Assembly (NCBI GenBank): GCA_021300075.1 | Contig: JAJTIB010000131.1 | Location: forward strand, 1 to 16,609 | DNA: 16,609 nucleotides | Source: Rickettsiales bacterium | GTDB lineage: Bacteria; Pseudomonadota; Alphaproteobacteria; Rickettsiales; UBA3002 | Direction: 5' to 3' | Part shown: piece by piece, positions 7,023-13,788 of the stretch | Position numbering within the stretch: the first letter of the stretch is position 1 | Layout: each line of letters begins with the position of its first letter | Translations under genes and position numbers: made by a program | Notes under the pieces: model-generated | The model's database searches: none | What the model was told of the DNA's origin: nothing | What the model saw: the letters and a program-made list of their open reading frames with translations, nothing else

Positions 7023-8195
7023 ATGCCCGCCAGTTTTGAATGGAACGACCCGCTGCTGCTGCGCGACCAGTTGAGCGAGGAGGAGCGACTGATTGCCGAT
7101 AGCGCGCGACAGTTCGCGCGAAATATCCTGTTTCCGGGCGTCACCGAGGCTAACCGCCGTGAACTGTTCGATCCCCAGATTCTGCGTGAAATGGGTAAGC
7201 AGGGCTTACTCGGCTCAACCATCCAAGGCTATGGCTGTGCGGGCGTTTCGCAGGTGGCCTACGGCCTCATCAACCGCGAGATTGAATGGGTCGATTCTGG
7301 CTACCGCTCAGCTCTGTCGGTGCAGTCTTCCCTCGTCATGCACCCGATTGATAGCTTTGCAAACGAGGCCATGAAGGCACAGTATCTGCCGCGTCTGGCG
7401 ACCGGCGAACTGATTGGTTGTTTTGGCCTCACCGAACCCGACCACGGCTCCGACCCGGGCGGTATGAAAACCCGCGCCGTAAAAGTAGCGGGCGGCTTCA
7501 AACTCAGTGGCAGCAAAACTTGGATTACGAATTCTCCGATTGCCGACATTTTTATCATCTGGGCAAAGCTCGACGATAAAATCCGTGGCTTCATCGTCGA
7601 ACGCGGCGACAAAGGTAACATCACCACTCCAAAAATCGAGGGAAAGCTGAGTCTGCGCGCCTCTGTTACCGGCATGATCATGCTGGATGATGTATTTGTC
7701 CCCGAAGAGCGCCTGCTCGATGTCAGCGGGCTTAAAGGGCCATTTTCATGCCTCAATAAAGCGCGTTATGGTATTGCCTGGGGCACACTTGGCGCAGCGG
7801 AACATTGCTATGAAATCGCCCGTAACTATACGCTCGAACGTATTCAGTTCGACAAACCGCTCGCCGCCAATCAATTGATTCAGAAAAAACTCGCTGACAT
7901 GATGACGGAAATCGCCCTGGGCCTTCAAGCTGTGCTTCGGGTTGGTCGGTTGTTGGATGCAGATAACTGGACGCCGGATATCATCTCTCTCATCAAGCGC
8001 AATAGCTGCGGCAAGGCACTTGAAATCGCCCGCACCAGCCGTGACATGCTCGGCGGCAATGGTATTTCCGACGAATACCATGTCATGCGCCATATGCTCA
8101 ATCTCGAAGCCGTCAACACCTACGAAGGCACGCATGACATTCACGCCCTTATCCTTGGCCGTGCCATCACTGGTCTGCAGGCGTTTAGCAACTAA
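7023..8195 (+). CDS. gcdH: Glutaryl-CoA dehydrogenase (acyl-CoA dehydrogenase family)
   Basis: This 390-residue FAD enzyme oxidises and decarboxylates glutaryl-CoA to crotonyl-CoA in lysine and tryptophan breakdown. The acyl-CoA dehydrogenase signatures are CFGLTEPDHGSDPGG (133-147) and the flavin-contacting KTWITNSP (165-172). The features that point to glutaryl-CoA rather than other acyl-CoAs are DSGYRSALSVQSSLVMHPI (91-109), which contains the arginine (R95) contacting the distal carboxylate, and NTYEGTHDIHALILGRAITG (365-384) with catalytic base E368. The good match over its full length makes the identification firm. No electron-transfer flavoprotein or CoA-transferase gene is adjacent, and the gene may stand alone between the repeat region and hisN. 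Confidence 0.93.
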   Translation: MPASFEWNDPLLLRDQLSEEERLIADSARQFARNILFPGVTEANRRELFDPQILREMGKQGLLGSTIQGYGCAGVSQVAYGLINREIEWVDSGYRSALSVQSSLVMHPIDSFANEAMKAQYLPRLATGELIGCFGLTEPDHGSDPGGMKTRAVKVAGGFKLSGSKTWITNSPIADIFIIWAKLDDKIRGFIVERGDKGNITTPKIEGKLSLRASVTGMIMLDDVFVPEERLLDVSGLKGPFSCLNKARYGIAWGTLGAAEHCYEIARNYTLERIQFDKPLAANQLIQKKLADMMTEIALGLQAVLRVGRLLDADNWTPDIISLIKRNSCGKALEIARTSRDMLGGNGISDEYHVMRHMLNLEAVNTYEGTHDIHALILGRAITGLQAFSN

Positions 8196-8209
8196 TGGCT
8201 GCGGACATT

Positions 8210-8276
8210 GTCATGCTGACTAGTCCTCCGCGCCGCTTTGCGGGCTCATGGCTGAATCGCGCCTCCTGGCGCTCGA
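8210..8276 (-). repeat. Hairpin repeat family A, copy 1 (intergenic)
   Basis: Read on the minus strand, this segment contains GCGCC-AGGA-GGCGC (plus-strand 8259-8272), then CAGCCATGAGCC, then a second small hairpin CCGC-AAA-GCGG. It fills nearly the whole gap between gcdH and hisN, ending about 14 bp before the hisN start. The same AGGA-loop hairpin and the same CAGCCATGAGCC core recur inside hisN at 8542-8600, on the opposite strand. Confidence 0.65.
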
Positions 8277-8289
8277 ATAACGGGATGGT

Positions 8290-9201
8290 ATGACCCTCCA
8301 CGCAACACCCACCACGCACCACGCATCACTTCTTGCCTTCGCGCACGAACTGGCAGATGCGGCTGGCGCGGTGATTCGTCCCTGTTTCGGCGCGCATGGC
8401 GTGGTCGATGCGAAGGCGGATAACTCCCCCGTCACCGAGGCCGACCGCGCGGCCGAACGCGTAATGCGGCAGATGATTCATCAGCAATTCCCCTCCCATT
8501 CTATTTACGGTGAAGAGTTTGGCACAACGCAGATGCCGCAAGGCCAGGAGGCCGAGCCAGCCATGAGCCGCGATAGCGCGCTCCATGGCGAGCGTAGAAG
8601 CCCTCGCCGGCAGCCATTTTATACCTGGCTCCTTGACCCAATCGACGGCACGCGCGCATTTATCGCCGGAAAAAAAGAATGGGGCACGCTGATCGCGCTG
8701 TGCGAAGACGGCATTCCCATCATCGGCATCCTCGACCAGCCGGTCACGGGCGAACGCTGGAGTGGAGTGCGCGGCGAGGCCACGCTTTATACTTGTCATT
8801 CCCGCACAAGCGGAAATCCAGACATTAAAGAGGCGATGGATGCCCGATCCGGTACGCATGAACATCTAAAAAAAGCCAGCCTCTCTACTACCTCCACCTC
8901 TTATTTCACGCCAGGGGAACGGTTAGCATTCACACGGCTCAAAGCAGAATGCGGAGAATTCAGTGAAAATGGGGACTGTTATGCCTACGGCCTCCTCGCC
9001 CGAGGGATACGCGACATCGTAGTGGATACGGGGCTGAAGCCCTTCGATATCCTAGCTCTTGTCACGATTATCGAAAGCTCTGGTGGCGTAATCACGGGCT
9101 GGGATGGTGCACCTGTGACTCTTGCGAATTATCGTAACGTTGTGGCTGCACGCACGCCGGACTTGCATCGACAGGCACGCCAGCTATTACAAGGGACATG
9201 A
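8290..9201 (+). CDS. hisN: Inositol-monophosphatase-family phosphatase, probably histidinol-phosphatase, with two repeat-derived insertions
   Basis: The protein is a magnesium-dependent phosphomonoesterase. Metal-site motifs are GEEFG (74-78), LDPIDGTRAF (115-124) and the C-terminal GLKPFDILALVTIIESSGGVITGW block with D253. The FIAGKKEWGTLIAL and GDCYAY segments resemble HisN-type histidinol-phosphatases more than inositol or CysQ enzymes; substrate assignment is by family only. At 303 residues it is about 40 longer than usual. The excess lies in two places: residues about 81-110, between GEEFG and the DPIDGT strand, and residues about 168-193. Both coincide with palindromic DNA repeats inserted in frame. 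The start has GGGA at 8282-8285; an in-frame TAA at 8278 rules out a longer protein. The stop overlaps trmFO as ATGA. Confidence 0.85.
   Translation: MTLHATPTTHHASLLAFAHELADAAGAVIRPCFGAHGVVDAKADNSPVTEADRAAERVMRQMIHQQFPSHSIYGEEFGTTQMPQGQEAEPAMSRDSALHGERRSPRRQPFYTWLLDPIDGTRAFIAGKKEWGTLIALCEDGIPIIGILDQPVTGERWSGVRGEATLYTCHSRTSGNPDIKEAMDARSGTHEHLKKASLSTTSTSYFTPGERLAFTRLKAECGEFSENGDCYAYGLLARGIRDIVVDTGLKPFDILALVTIIESSGGVITGWDGAPVTLANYRNVVAARTPDLHRQARQLLQGT
8542..8600 (+). repeat. Hairpin repeat family A, copy 2 (in frame inside hisN)
   Basis: The segment contains GGCC-AGGA-GGCC (8542-8553), then CAGCCATGAGCC (8558-8569), then CGC-GATA-GCG, then CTCCATGG, which can pair back with CCATGAG. It matches copy 1 in its core and in hairpin order, while the first stem uses different bases around the same AGGA loop. 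It is read through as residues about 85-105 of the phosphatase. Confidence 0.6.
8793..8862 (+). repeat. Palindromic repeat family B (in frame inside hisN)
   Basis: ATTCCCGC (8798-8805) pairs with GCGGAAAT (8810-8817) around ACAA with one mismatch. The segment continues CCAGAC, then GGATGCCCGATCC and GCATGA (ATGC 8840-8843 pairs with GCAT 8856-8859). This follows the layout of the common GTCATTCCCGC...GGAATCCAG / TGGATGCCCGATC...GGGCATGA repeat known to me from many genomes. Here it encodes TCHSRTSGNPD and the residues up to about 192 of the phosphatase. Confidence 0.65.
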
Positions 9202-10535
9202 GTCAGGAACTTCAGATCATCGGCGCAGGGCTGGCAGGCAGTGAAGCGGCCTGGCAGGCTGCTGAGCGCGGGATTTCAGTCGTAATTCATGAAATGCGAC
9301 CTGAGCGCCGCACCGAGGCGCATCACAGTGGCGATTGCGCCGAACTGGTCTGTTCTAATTCCTTTCGCTCAGACGATTACGAGCGCAATGCCGTGGGGCT
9401 GTTGCATGAGGAGATGCGCCGCTGCAATTCACTGATTCTGCGAATGGCCGACGCCCATAAAGTCCCTGCTGGCGGGGCACTGGCGGTGGATCGCGAAGGT
9501 TTCGCCCGCGCCGTAACGGCGGCACTTGAAGCCCACCCAAAAATTCGTTTTGAGCGGCGCGAGATAGAAATTTTGCCTGCAAGTGGCATGACGATTATCG
9601 CCACCGGCCCCCTCACCTCGCCCACATTATCCAAAGCCATACAGCGTGCGACGGGCATCGAATACCTTGCTTTTTTTGATGCGATTGCACCGATTGTTTA
9701 TTTCGATTCGGTCGATATGAGCAAAGCATGGTTCCAAAGCCGCTGGGACAAAGGGTCGGGGCACGACTATATCAACTGTCCAATGACTAAGGAAGAATAT
9801 GAGGCCTTCATCGCGGCACTCAACGCGGGCGAAAAAACCGAGTTCAAGGAATGGGAAAAAAATACGCCCTATTTCGAAGGCTGTTTGCCGATTGAGGTCA
9901 TGGCCGAACGTGGGCTGGATACACTTCGCTTCGGGCCCATGAAACCGGTAGGGCTCACGAACCCACATACTGGCAGCCGTGCCCATGCGGTCGTGCAGTT
10001 GCGTCAGGATAATAAGCTCGGCACGCTTTATAATCTCGTCGGTTTCCAGACGAAGCTGAAATATGCCGAGCAGCAGCGTATTTTCCGCAGTATTCCGGGG
10101 CTCGAAAATGCGGAGTTTGCGCGTCTGGGCGGCATCCACCGCAACACCTTTATCCGTTCGCCTGCATTGCTCGATGGATTCTTGCGTCTTAAATCCGCGC
10201 CGCATCTGCGCTTTGCCGGACAGATTACCGGAGTCGAGGGGTATGTCGAATCCGCCGCCTGCGGATTGATGGCAGGGCGTTTTGCCACCCAAGAACTTAT
10301 GGGCGAAGCAATCATCCCACCGCCTCCGACAACCGCGTTGGGCGCACTCCTTAACCATATCACTGGAGGTGCGAATGCCAGTAGTTTCCAGCCAATGAAT
10401 GTGAATTTCGGACTGTTTCCGCCGCTGGAAGGCCGTGTTCGCAAGGACGATCGGCCGGCCGCCTACAGCGCCCGCGCACTCAAGGATCTAGCGCAATGGC
10501 AGATTCATTTACGCTCAGAAACTGTCGCAGCCTAG
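9198..10535 (+). CDS. trmFO: tRNA (uracil-5-)-methyltransferase, folate- and FAD-dependent
   Basis: TrmFO makes ribothymidine at position 54 of tRNA, taking the carbon from methylenetetrahydrofolate and reducing it with FAD. The N-terminus has the GAGLAGSEAAW dinucleotide-binding turn (residues 9-19). ELVCSNSFRSDD carries C52, the counterpart of B. subtilis C53, and YFEGCLPIEVMAERG carries C229, the counterpart of the second conserved cysteine. GPMKPVGL, NLVGFQTKL and the C-terminal ITGVEGYVESAACGL segment are also typical. The 445-residue length is normal. Its ATG overlaps the hisN stop (ATGA), so translation is probably coupled. It ends 3 bp from the end of the convergent motE gene, with no room for a separate terminator. 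Confidence 0.96.
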   Translation: MSQELQIIGAGLAGSEAAWQAAERGISVVIHEMRPERRTEAHHSGDCAELVCSNSFRSDDYERNAVGLLHEEMRRCNSLILRMADAHKVPAGGALAVDREGFARAVTAALEAHPKIRFERREIEILPASGMTIIATGPLTSPTLSKAIQRATGIEYLAFFDAIAPIVYFDSVDMSKAWFQSRWDKGSGHDYINCPMTKEEYEAFIAALNAGEKTEFKEWEKNTPYFEGCLPIEVMAERGLDTLRFGPMKPVGLTNPHTGSRAHAVVQLRQDNKLGTLYNLVGFQTKLKYAEQQRIFRSIPGLENAEFARLGGIHRNTFIRSPALLDGFLRLKSAPHLRFAGQITGVEGYVESAACGLMAGRFATQELMGEAIIPPPPTTALGALLNHITGGANASSFQPMNVNFGLFPPLEGRVRKDDRPAAYSARALKDLAQWQIHLRSETVAA

Positions 10536-10538
10536 GGG

Positions 10539-11351
10539 TTAAAGACCTGCCGCTTGATTTTTGAGATCCGCACGAACTTTACGCATTTCGGCCAGTTCCT
10601 GAGTCACGTCCCGCGCACGCTTGGGATTCATGCCCGCAAGGACGGGGGCGACTTTGCGCTCCGACATTTTGTCGATAACTTCAAGTAAAATCGGCATTTC
10701 CATTTCGTTAAAAATAGCCGCCGCATCAAGCGGTTTCATTGCTTCATAAATTTTGACCAGCCCGCGAATTTCAGCTTCCTGTTTCTCGTTATAGAGCGCC
10801 AGCACTTTATCTACTTCTTCTTTCAGATTTTTCATCTCAATGATTTTATCATTGATACGCGACTCTGAAGCCAGAAGTGCTGACTCCTTGATCTCTAACT
10901 CCTTTTCCCGCACTTCTAGTGCCTCACGGCGCTTGCTGAGATTGGTCAGAATATCCAATTCAACTTTGGAGAACTGTTCTGCATTCTGCTTGGCTTTAAT
11001 CGCATCGAGCGCTTTTACCGAAGTTTTACCCTGACCGAGGGCTTTTTCATTCTCAGAATTCTTACCCAGCGCGCCACCACGCGCTTCTTTTGACTCTTCT
11101 TCCTCGCCCGAATCTTCTGCAGCATCAGGGGCATTGGCTTTTTTATCGGCATCTTCTGTTTCGGCTCCAGAACCCTCCTCTTTTGGCGCGTCTTCAGCAT
11201 AGGCACTCCCATCCAGCGTTTGCTTCAGGGTGCGCCCATCCATAAAGATATTCTGGGCTTTGAGCACCAGCATCAACGCCAGCATAGTCATGGTGAGGGG
11301 CATAAGGCGAAAGCGCGGCACGAATCTTCGGCGCGGGGTGGGACTAGTCAT
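10539..11351 (-). CDS. motE: MotE-family flagellar motor protein
   Basis: The 270-residue protein has a basic N-terminus, one membrane segment (about residues 17-35), an acidic low-complexity linker (about 53-90), a long charged coiled coil (about 128-195) and a C-terminal MgtE-N-like helical domain (about 197-255, GLVKIYEAMKPLDAAAIFNEM). This layout is that of MotE, a periplasmic chaperone that stabilises MotC and folds alphaproteobacterial motors. Function is inferred from architecture and from its place after fliL and fliM. GGAGA lies a few bases before the ATG, and the start is one base after the stop of the upstream gene, so it is the last gene of a fliL-to-motE operon. No motB or motC gene is in view. 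Confidence 0.85.
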   Translation of the reverse strand: MTSPTPRRRFVPRFRLMPLTMTMLALMLVLKAQNIFMDGRTLKQTLDGSAYAEDAPKEEGSGAETEDADKKANAPDAAEDSGEEEESKEARGGALGKNSENEKALGQGKTSVKALDAIKAKQNAEQFSKVELDILTNLSKRREALEVREKELEIKESALLASESRINDKIIEMKNLKEEVDKVLALYNEKQEAEIRGLVKIYEAMKPLDAAAIFNEMEMPILLEVIDKMSERKVAPVLAGMNPKRARDVTQELAEMRKVRADLKNQAAGL

Positions 11352-11352
11352 C

Positions 11353-11859
11353 TTATTCTCCGCGATTTTTTAGCGCATCCAGCACATCCTGCTCAGCACG
11401 CGAACGTGCTTTCACCGGACGGTTGGAGGTTGGTGTTTCAAAGGTCTCCATACTCGCGCTGCGCCCAAAATTACCCGACATGCGCGGGGTTTCATTAGAG
11501 CGAGGGGAAAACGTTGCACTGCGCCGGTTACCACCAAGAGCATCCGCACCTTCGACTGACTCAATCGCGCGATTACCACGGGTAATGGCGGTCTCGAGAT
11601 CAGCCACCAAATAATTGGCCTTATCAATTTTATGCTGAATATTCTCGCTGATGCGGCGCGAGGCTTCGTGAATCTCGGCGATGCTTTTAGTAGCACGTTC
11701 GGTCGATTCGTCGAATTCGCGCACAATCTGGGCCAGCTCCGAGCGGCTGTCCTGAAGCACACGAATGCGCTGATTGAGCTTACGACAATAAAAAATTGTG
11801 ACCACTAACAGCACGGCCATGGTCACATCAATCATCAGCGATAAAAATATGTTCTGCAT
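11353..11859 (-). CDS. Small membrane-anchored coiled-coil flagellar protein, DUF6468-like
   Basis: The 168-residue protein starts with a membrane segment (residues about 5-24, ending VVTIFYC), followed by a helical, probably coiled-coil region from RKLNQRIRVLQDSRSELA to about residue 95 (RRISENIQHKIDKANYLVADLETAI). The C-terminal third is polar, Arg/Ser/Asn-rich and looks disordered. I associate this pattern between fliM and motE with the DUF6468 family of alphaproteobacteria. No biochemical role is known to me. It sits 11 bp after the fliM stop and 1 bp before motE, which points to a motor or export-apparatus accessory role. Domain assignment is from memory. Confidence 0.75.
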   Translation of the reverse strand: MQNIFLSLMIDVTMAVLLVVTIFYCRKLNQRIRVLQDSRSELAQIVREFDESTERATKSIAEIHEASRRISENIQHKIDKANYLVADLETAITRGNRAIESVEGADALGGNRRSATFSPRSNETPRMSGNFGRSASMETFETPTSNRPVKARSRAEQDVLDALKNRGE

Positions 11860-11870
11860 GGATTACCCCG

Positions 11871-12998
11871 CTACTCGATTCCGTGTTCGCGCAATTGTTC
11901 GCGGAAATTTTTAATATCCTCGTTAATGGCAATGGCCATTTTATCCCCCACCCGGCCAATCTGAGCGGTTGTAAGGGGCACACCGCCACACTTAATCCGA
12001 ACTGGATCATCGGGTGAGGCATCAAACAGAATGGTCGAACCAATTTTCAAATCCACCACCTCTCCCAGGGAAATGCTGCGTTCATCGAGAATTGCCTCCA
12101 GATCGATGAAAGTCTGCCCCACTTCGCGCCCTAAATGGCGCTCCCACATCGCGTCCTGGCCAAATTTTTCGCCCATAAACATCTGCAAAAGCAGATCCCG
12201 GATGGGCTCCAACGTCGCATGCGGCAACACAATATCAATCATTCCCCCACGCTCTTCCATTTCCACCCGCAAACGAACGAGCAGCGCCGCGCTATTGGGA
12301 CGCGCAATCGCGGCAAACCGCGGATTACTTTCCAGCCGGTCAAACTGGAAGCTGACAGGGCTGATGGGGTCAAACGCCATACTCATATCATTTAGAATAA
12401 TCTCAACCATTCGCTTAACGATATTCTGCTCAATCGTGGTATAGGGCCGCCCCTCGACCCGAATAGGTTTTTGCGTGCGTCGGCCTCCGAGAAGTAAATC
12501 AACGGTCGAATAAATCTGAGAACTATCAATCGTAATGATGCCAAAATTCTCCCACTCCACCGCGCGGTACACGACCAGCATCGCAGGCAGCGGAATTGAA
12601 TTCATGTAGTCGTCGAAACGCATTGACACCATGGAATCAATACTGACATCCACGTTGTCTGAGGTGAAGTTACGCAGTGACGGCGACAACATTCGCACCA
12701 GCCGGTCGAACACCACTTCGAGCATCGGCAATTTTTCGTAGGCAACGATGGATTTATCGAGAATTGCGTAAATTCCGCTGGTGCGCTCACCGCCGCCAAC
12801 CGCGCCGCCATCAAACCCGAGCAGCAGATCAATCTCGTCTTGATTCAAAACGCGTGCGGGTTCTTCCGAGGTTGCGCCAGCAGGCGGCGCCGAAGGGGCG
12901 ACCTCAGGCGGCATATCCTGCGATACCATCTTCTCCCACTCGCCCAGCGCCGCCTCATTAGCGGCGGCCGCGTTGTCACTTGTTGGTTCGTCAGCCAT
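11871..12998 (-). CDS. fliM: Flagellar motor switch protein FliM
   Basis: FliM is the middle C-ring component that binds phosphorylated CheY and sets rotation direction. The CheY-binding motif LNQDEIDLLLGF is at residues 51-62 rather than at the very N-terminus, so the protein has an unusual 50-residue Ala/Pro/acidic extension. The middle domain follows (for example SLRNFTSDNVDVSIDSM, IDSSQIYSTVDLLLGG), and the C-terminal SpoA domain includes LGREVGQTFIDLEAIL and LKIGSTILFD. Total length (375) exceeds the usual 320-340 by about the extension. The ATG at 12998 is supported by AGGAG ten bases upstream. It is the second gene of the minus-strand operon, 95 bp after fliL. Confidence 0.95.
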   Translation of the reverse strand: MADEPTSDNAAAANEAALGEWEKMVSQDMPPEVAPSAPPAGATSEEPARVLNQDEIDLLLGFDGGAVGGGERTSGIYAILDKSIVAYEKLPMLEVVFDRLVRMLSPSLRNFTSDNVDVSIDSMVSMRFDDYMNSIPLPAMLVVYRAVEWENFGIITIDSSQIYSTVDLLLGGRRTQKPIRVEGRPYTTIEQNIVKRMVEIILNDMSMAFDPISPVSFQFDRLESNPRFAAIARPNSAALLVRLRVEMEERGGMIDIVLPHATLEPIRDLLLQMFMGEKFGQDAMWERHLGREVGQTFIDLEAILDERSISLGEVVDLKIGSTILFDASPDDPVRIKCGGVPLTTAQIGRVGDKMAIAINEDIKNFREQLREHGIE

Positions 12999-13093
12999 TT
13001 AGGCAATGCTCCTGTTCGTCATTCAGTGCAAAAGCAGTGCCATTCTCGCGCATCTGAGAAGTTTTTTTATTGTATTGATGAATCACGCGCAGG
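12999..13093. other. fliL-fliM spacer with inverted repeats
   Basis: No gene is visible in this 95-bp spacer. TTATTGTA at 13067-13074 is mirrored by TACAATAA at 13100-13107 at the end of fliL. TTCTC (13043-13047) pairs with GAGAA (13056-13060), followed by seven T on the plus strand, which is antisense to the operon. AGGAG for fliM is at the left end. Confidence 0.4.
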
Positions 13094-13681
13094 TCACTGT
13101 ACAATAATTTGACTGAAAAGTATATCTTTGACGAGGCCTTCTTCCACGGTACGGTTAATCCGCGTCATTAACTCGCCGCGCAAGCGAAAAATCCCAGCGG
13201 AACCAGCAAGATCCGAAGGTCGGACTTCACGCAGATAAGTGTTAAAGGCATCCATGATGCGCGGCTTGTTGGCCTCGACAAGGGCGACCGACGCCTTGTC
13301 GCGGAGTTCAAGCGTAACCGACATTTTAAGGAAGCTCACCTTACCTGTAGTAGTGGTCAGGTTCACCAAAAACTCTGGCAGCTCATAATAGACCGGTTTG
13401 ACCAGATCTTCCTCGGCCTTCATGGTCCCATGTTCACCGGATGCTTCTTCAGTAGCTTCCGCACTCGCTTCTTGACCTTTGTCTTTGTCGCCGTCACCGC
13501 CTAAAATGCCAGAAAATACAACGCCCAAAGCAATTAATACCACGACGACCGCAACACCAATGATAATCAGCAACTTACGCTTGCCCTTGGTCGCACCTGC
13601 GGCAGGTTCTCCTTCTTCACCGGCTGCTACCAGTTCTTTGGATTCCTCGTCCTCTGTATTTTCTTTGTCTTTTTTGCTCAT
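13094..13681 (-). CDS. fliL: Flagellar basal body-associated protein FliL
   Basis: FliL is a single-pass inner membrane protein that surrounds or supports the stators. The 195-residue sequence has an acidic cytoplasmic N-terminus (1-30), a basic patch KGKRK, one membrane helix (about 36-60), an acidic linker rich in Ala/Glu, and the conserved periplasmic domain with YYELPEFLVNL, a beta segment KVSFLKMSVTLEL and the PRIMDAFNTYLREVRPSDL helix. It is the first gene of the minus-strand operon. AGGAG six bases before the ATG fixes the start. That site is partly inside a perfect hairpin (13684-13701). The gene is divergent from flgF. Confidence 0.93.
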   Translation of the reverse strand: MSKKDKENTEDEESKELVAAGEEGEPAAGATKGKRKLLIIIGVAVVVVLIALGVVFSGILGGDGDKDKGQEASAEATEEASGEHGTMKAEEDLVKPVYYELPEFLVNLTTTTGKVSFLKMSVTLELRDKASVALVEANKPRIMDAFNTYLREVRPSDLAGSAGIFRLRGELMTRINRTVEEGLVKDILFSQIIVQ

Positions 13682-13683
13682 AA

Positions 13684-13701
13684 GAATCTCCTGTGAGATT
13701 C
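13684..13701 (-). promoter_or_regulatory. Hairpin enclosing the fliL ribosome binding site
   Basis: On the minus strand the sequence reads GAATCTC-ACAG-GAGATTC-TT before the ATG. The 7-bp arms are perfect. AGGAG is formed by the last two loop bases and the first three bases of the second arm, so the ribosome site would be half buried. Each arm also contains a GANTC site (CcrM methylation sequence in alphaproteobacteria). Confidence 0.6.
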
Positions 13702-13714
13702 AACTTTTAACCTG

Positions 13715-13730
13715 TGGCCAATTGTTTGCA
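13715..13730 (+). promoter_or_regulatory. Sigma-54 promoter candidate 1 for flgF
   Basis: TGGC (13715-13718) and TTGCA (13726-13730) have the exact -24/-12 spacing. The predicted start is near 13741, about 120 bp before flgF. TTGCAA here could also act as a -35 box for fliL on the other strand, with TAAAAG (complement of 13704-13709) as -10. Confidence 0.45.
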
Positions 13731-13756
13731 ACCAATTTGCAACAACCGCTTGTAAC
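13725..13756. repeat. Direct repeats TTTGCAAC in the divergent control region
   Basis: TTTGCAAC occurs at 13725-13732 and 13736-13743, 11 bp apart (about one helical turn), and TTGTAAC follows at 13750-13756. They lie just upstream of sigma-54 candidate 2, where an activator could bind. Confidence 0.4.
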
Positions 13757-13772
13757 CTCATTCATTTGGAAT

Positions 13773-13788
13773 TGGCATGAAACCTGCT
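13773..13788 (+). promoter_or_regulatory. Sigma-54 promoter candidate 2 for flgF
   Basis: TGGCATGAAACCTGCT matches the -24/-12 consensus (TGGCACG, four bases, TTGCT) at nearly every conserved position with correct GG-GC spacing. The predicted start is near 13799. Sigma-54 control of flgF operons is established in Caulobacter. Confidence 0.65.

Noticed and set aside
8296..8330. CAC/ACC-rich tandem-like run at the start of hisN
   Set aside because: It is short and irregular and encodes a plausible variable N-terminus; no true tandem unit is visible.
9627..10358. 243-residue open frame on the minus strand
   Set aside because: It lies antisense within trmFO, which is a clear full-length family match, and its own sequence shows no recognisable domain.
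13043..13068. Hairpin followed by seven T on the plus strand, resembling a terminator
   Set aside because: The stem is only 5 bp and weak, and it points against the fliL-fliM operon, so there is no known transcript for it to end; kept only as a note in the spacer entry.
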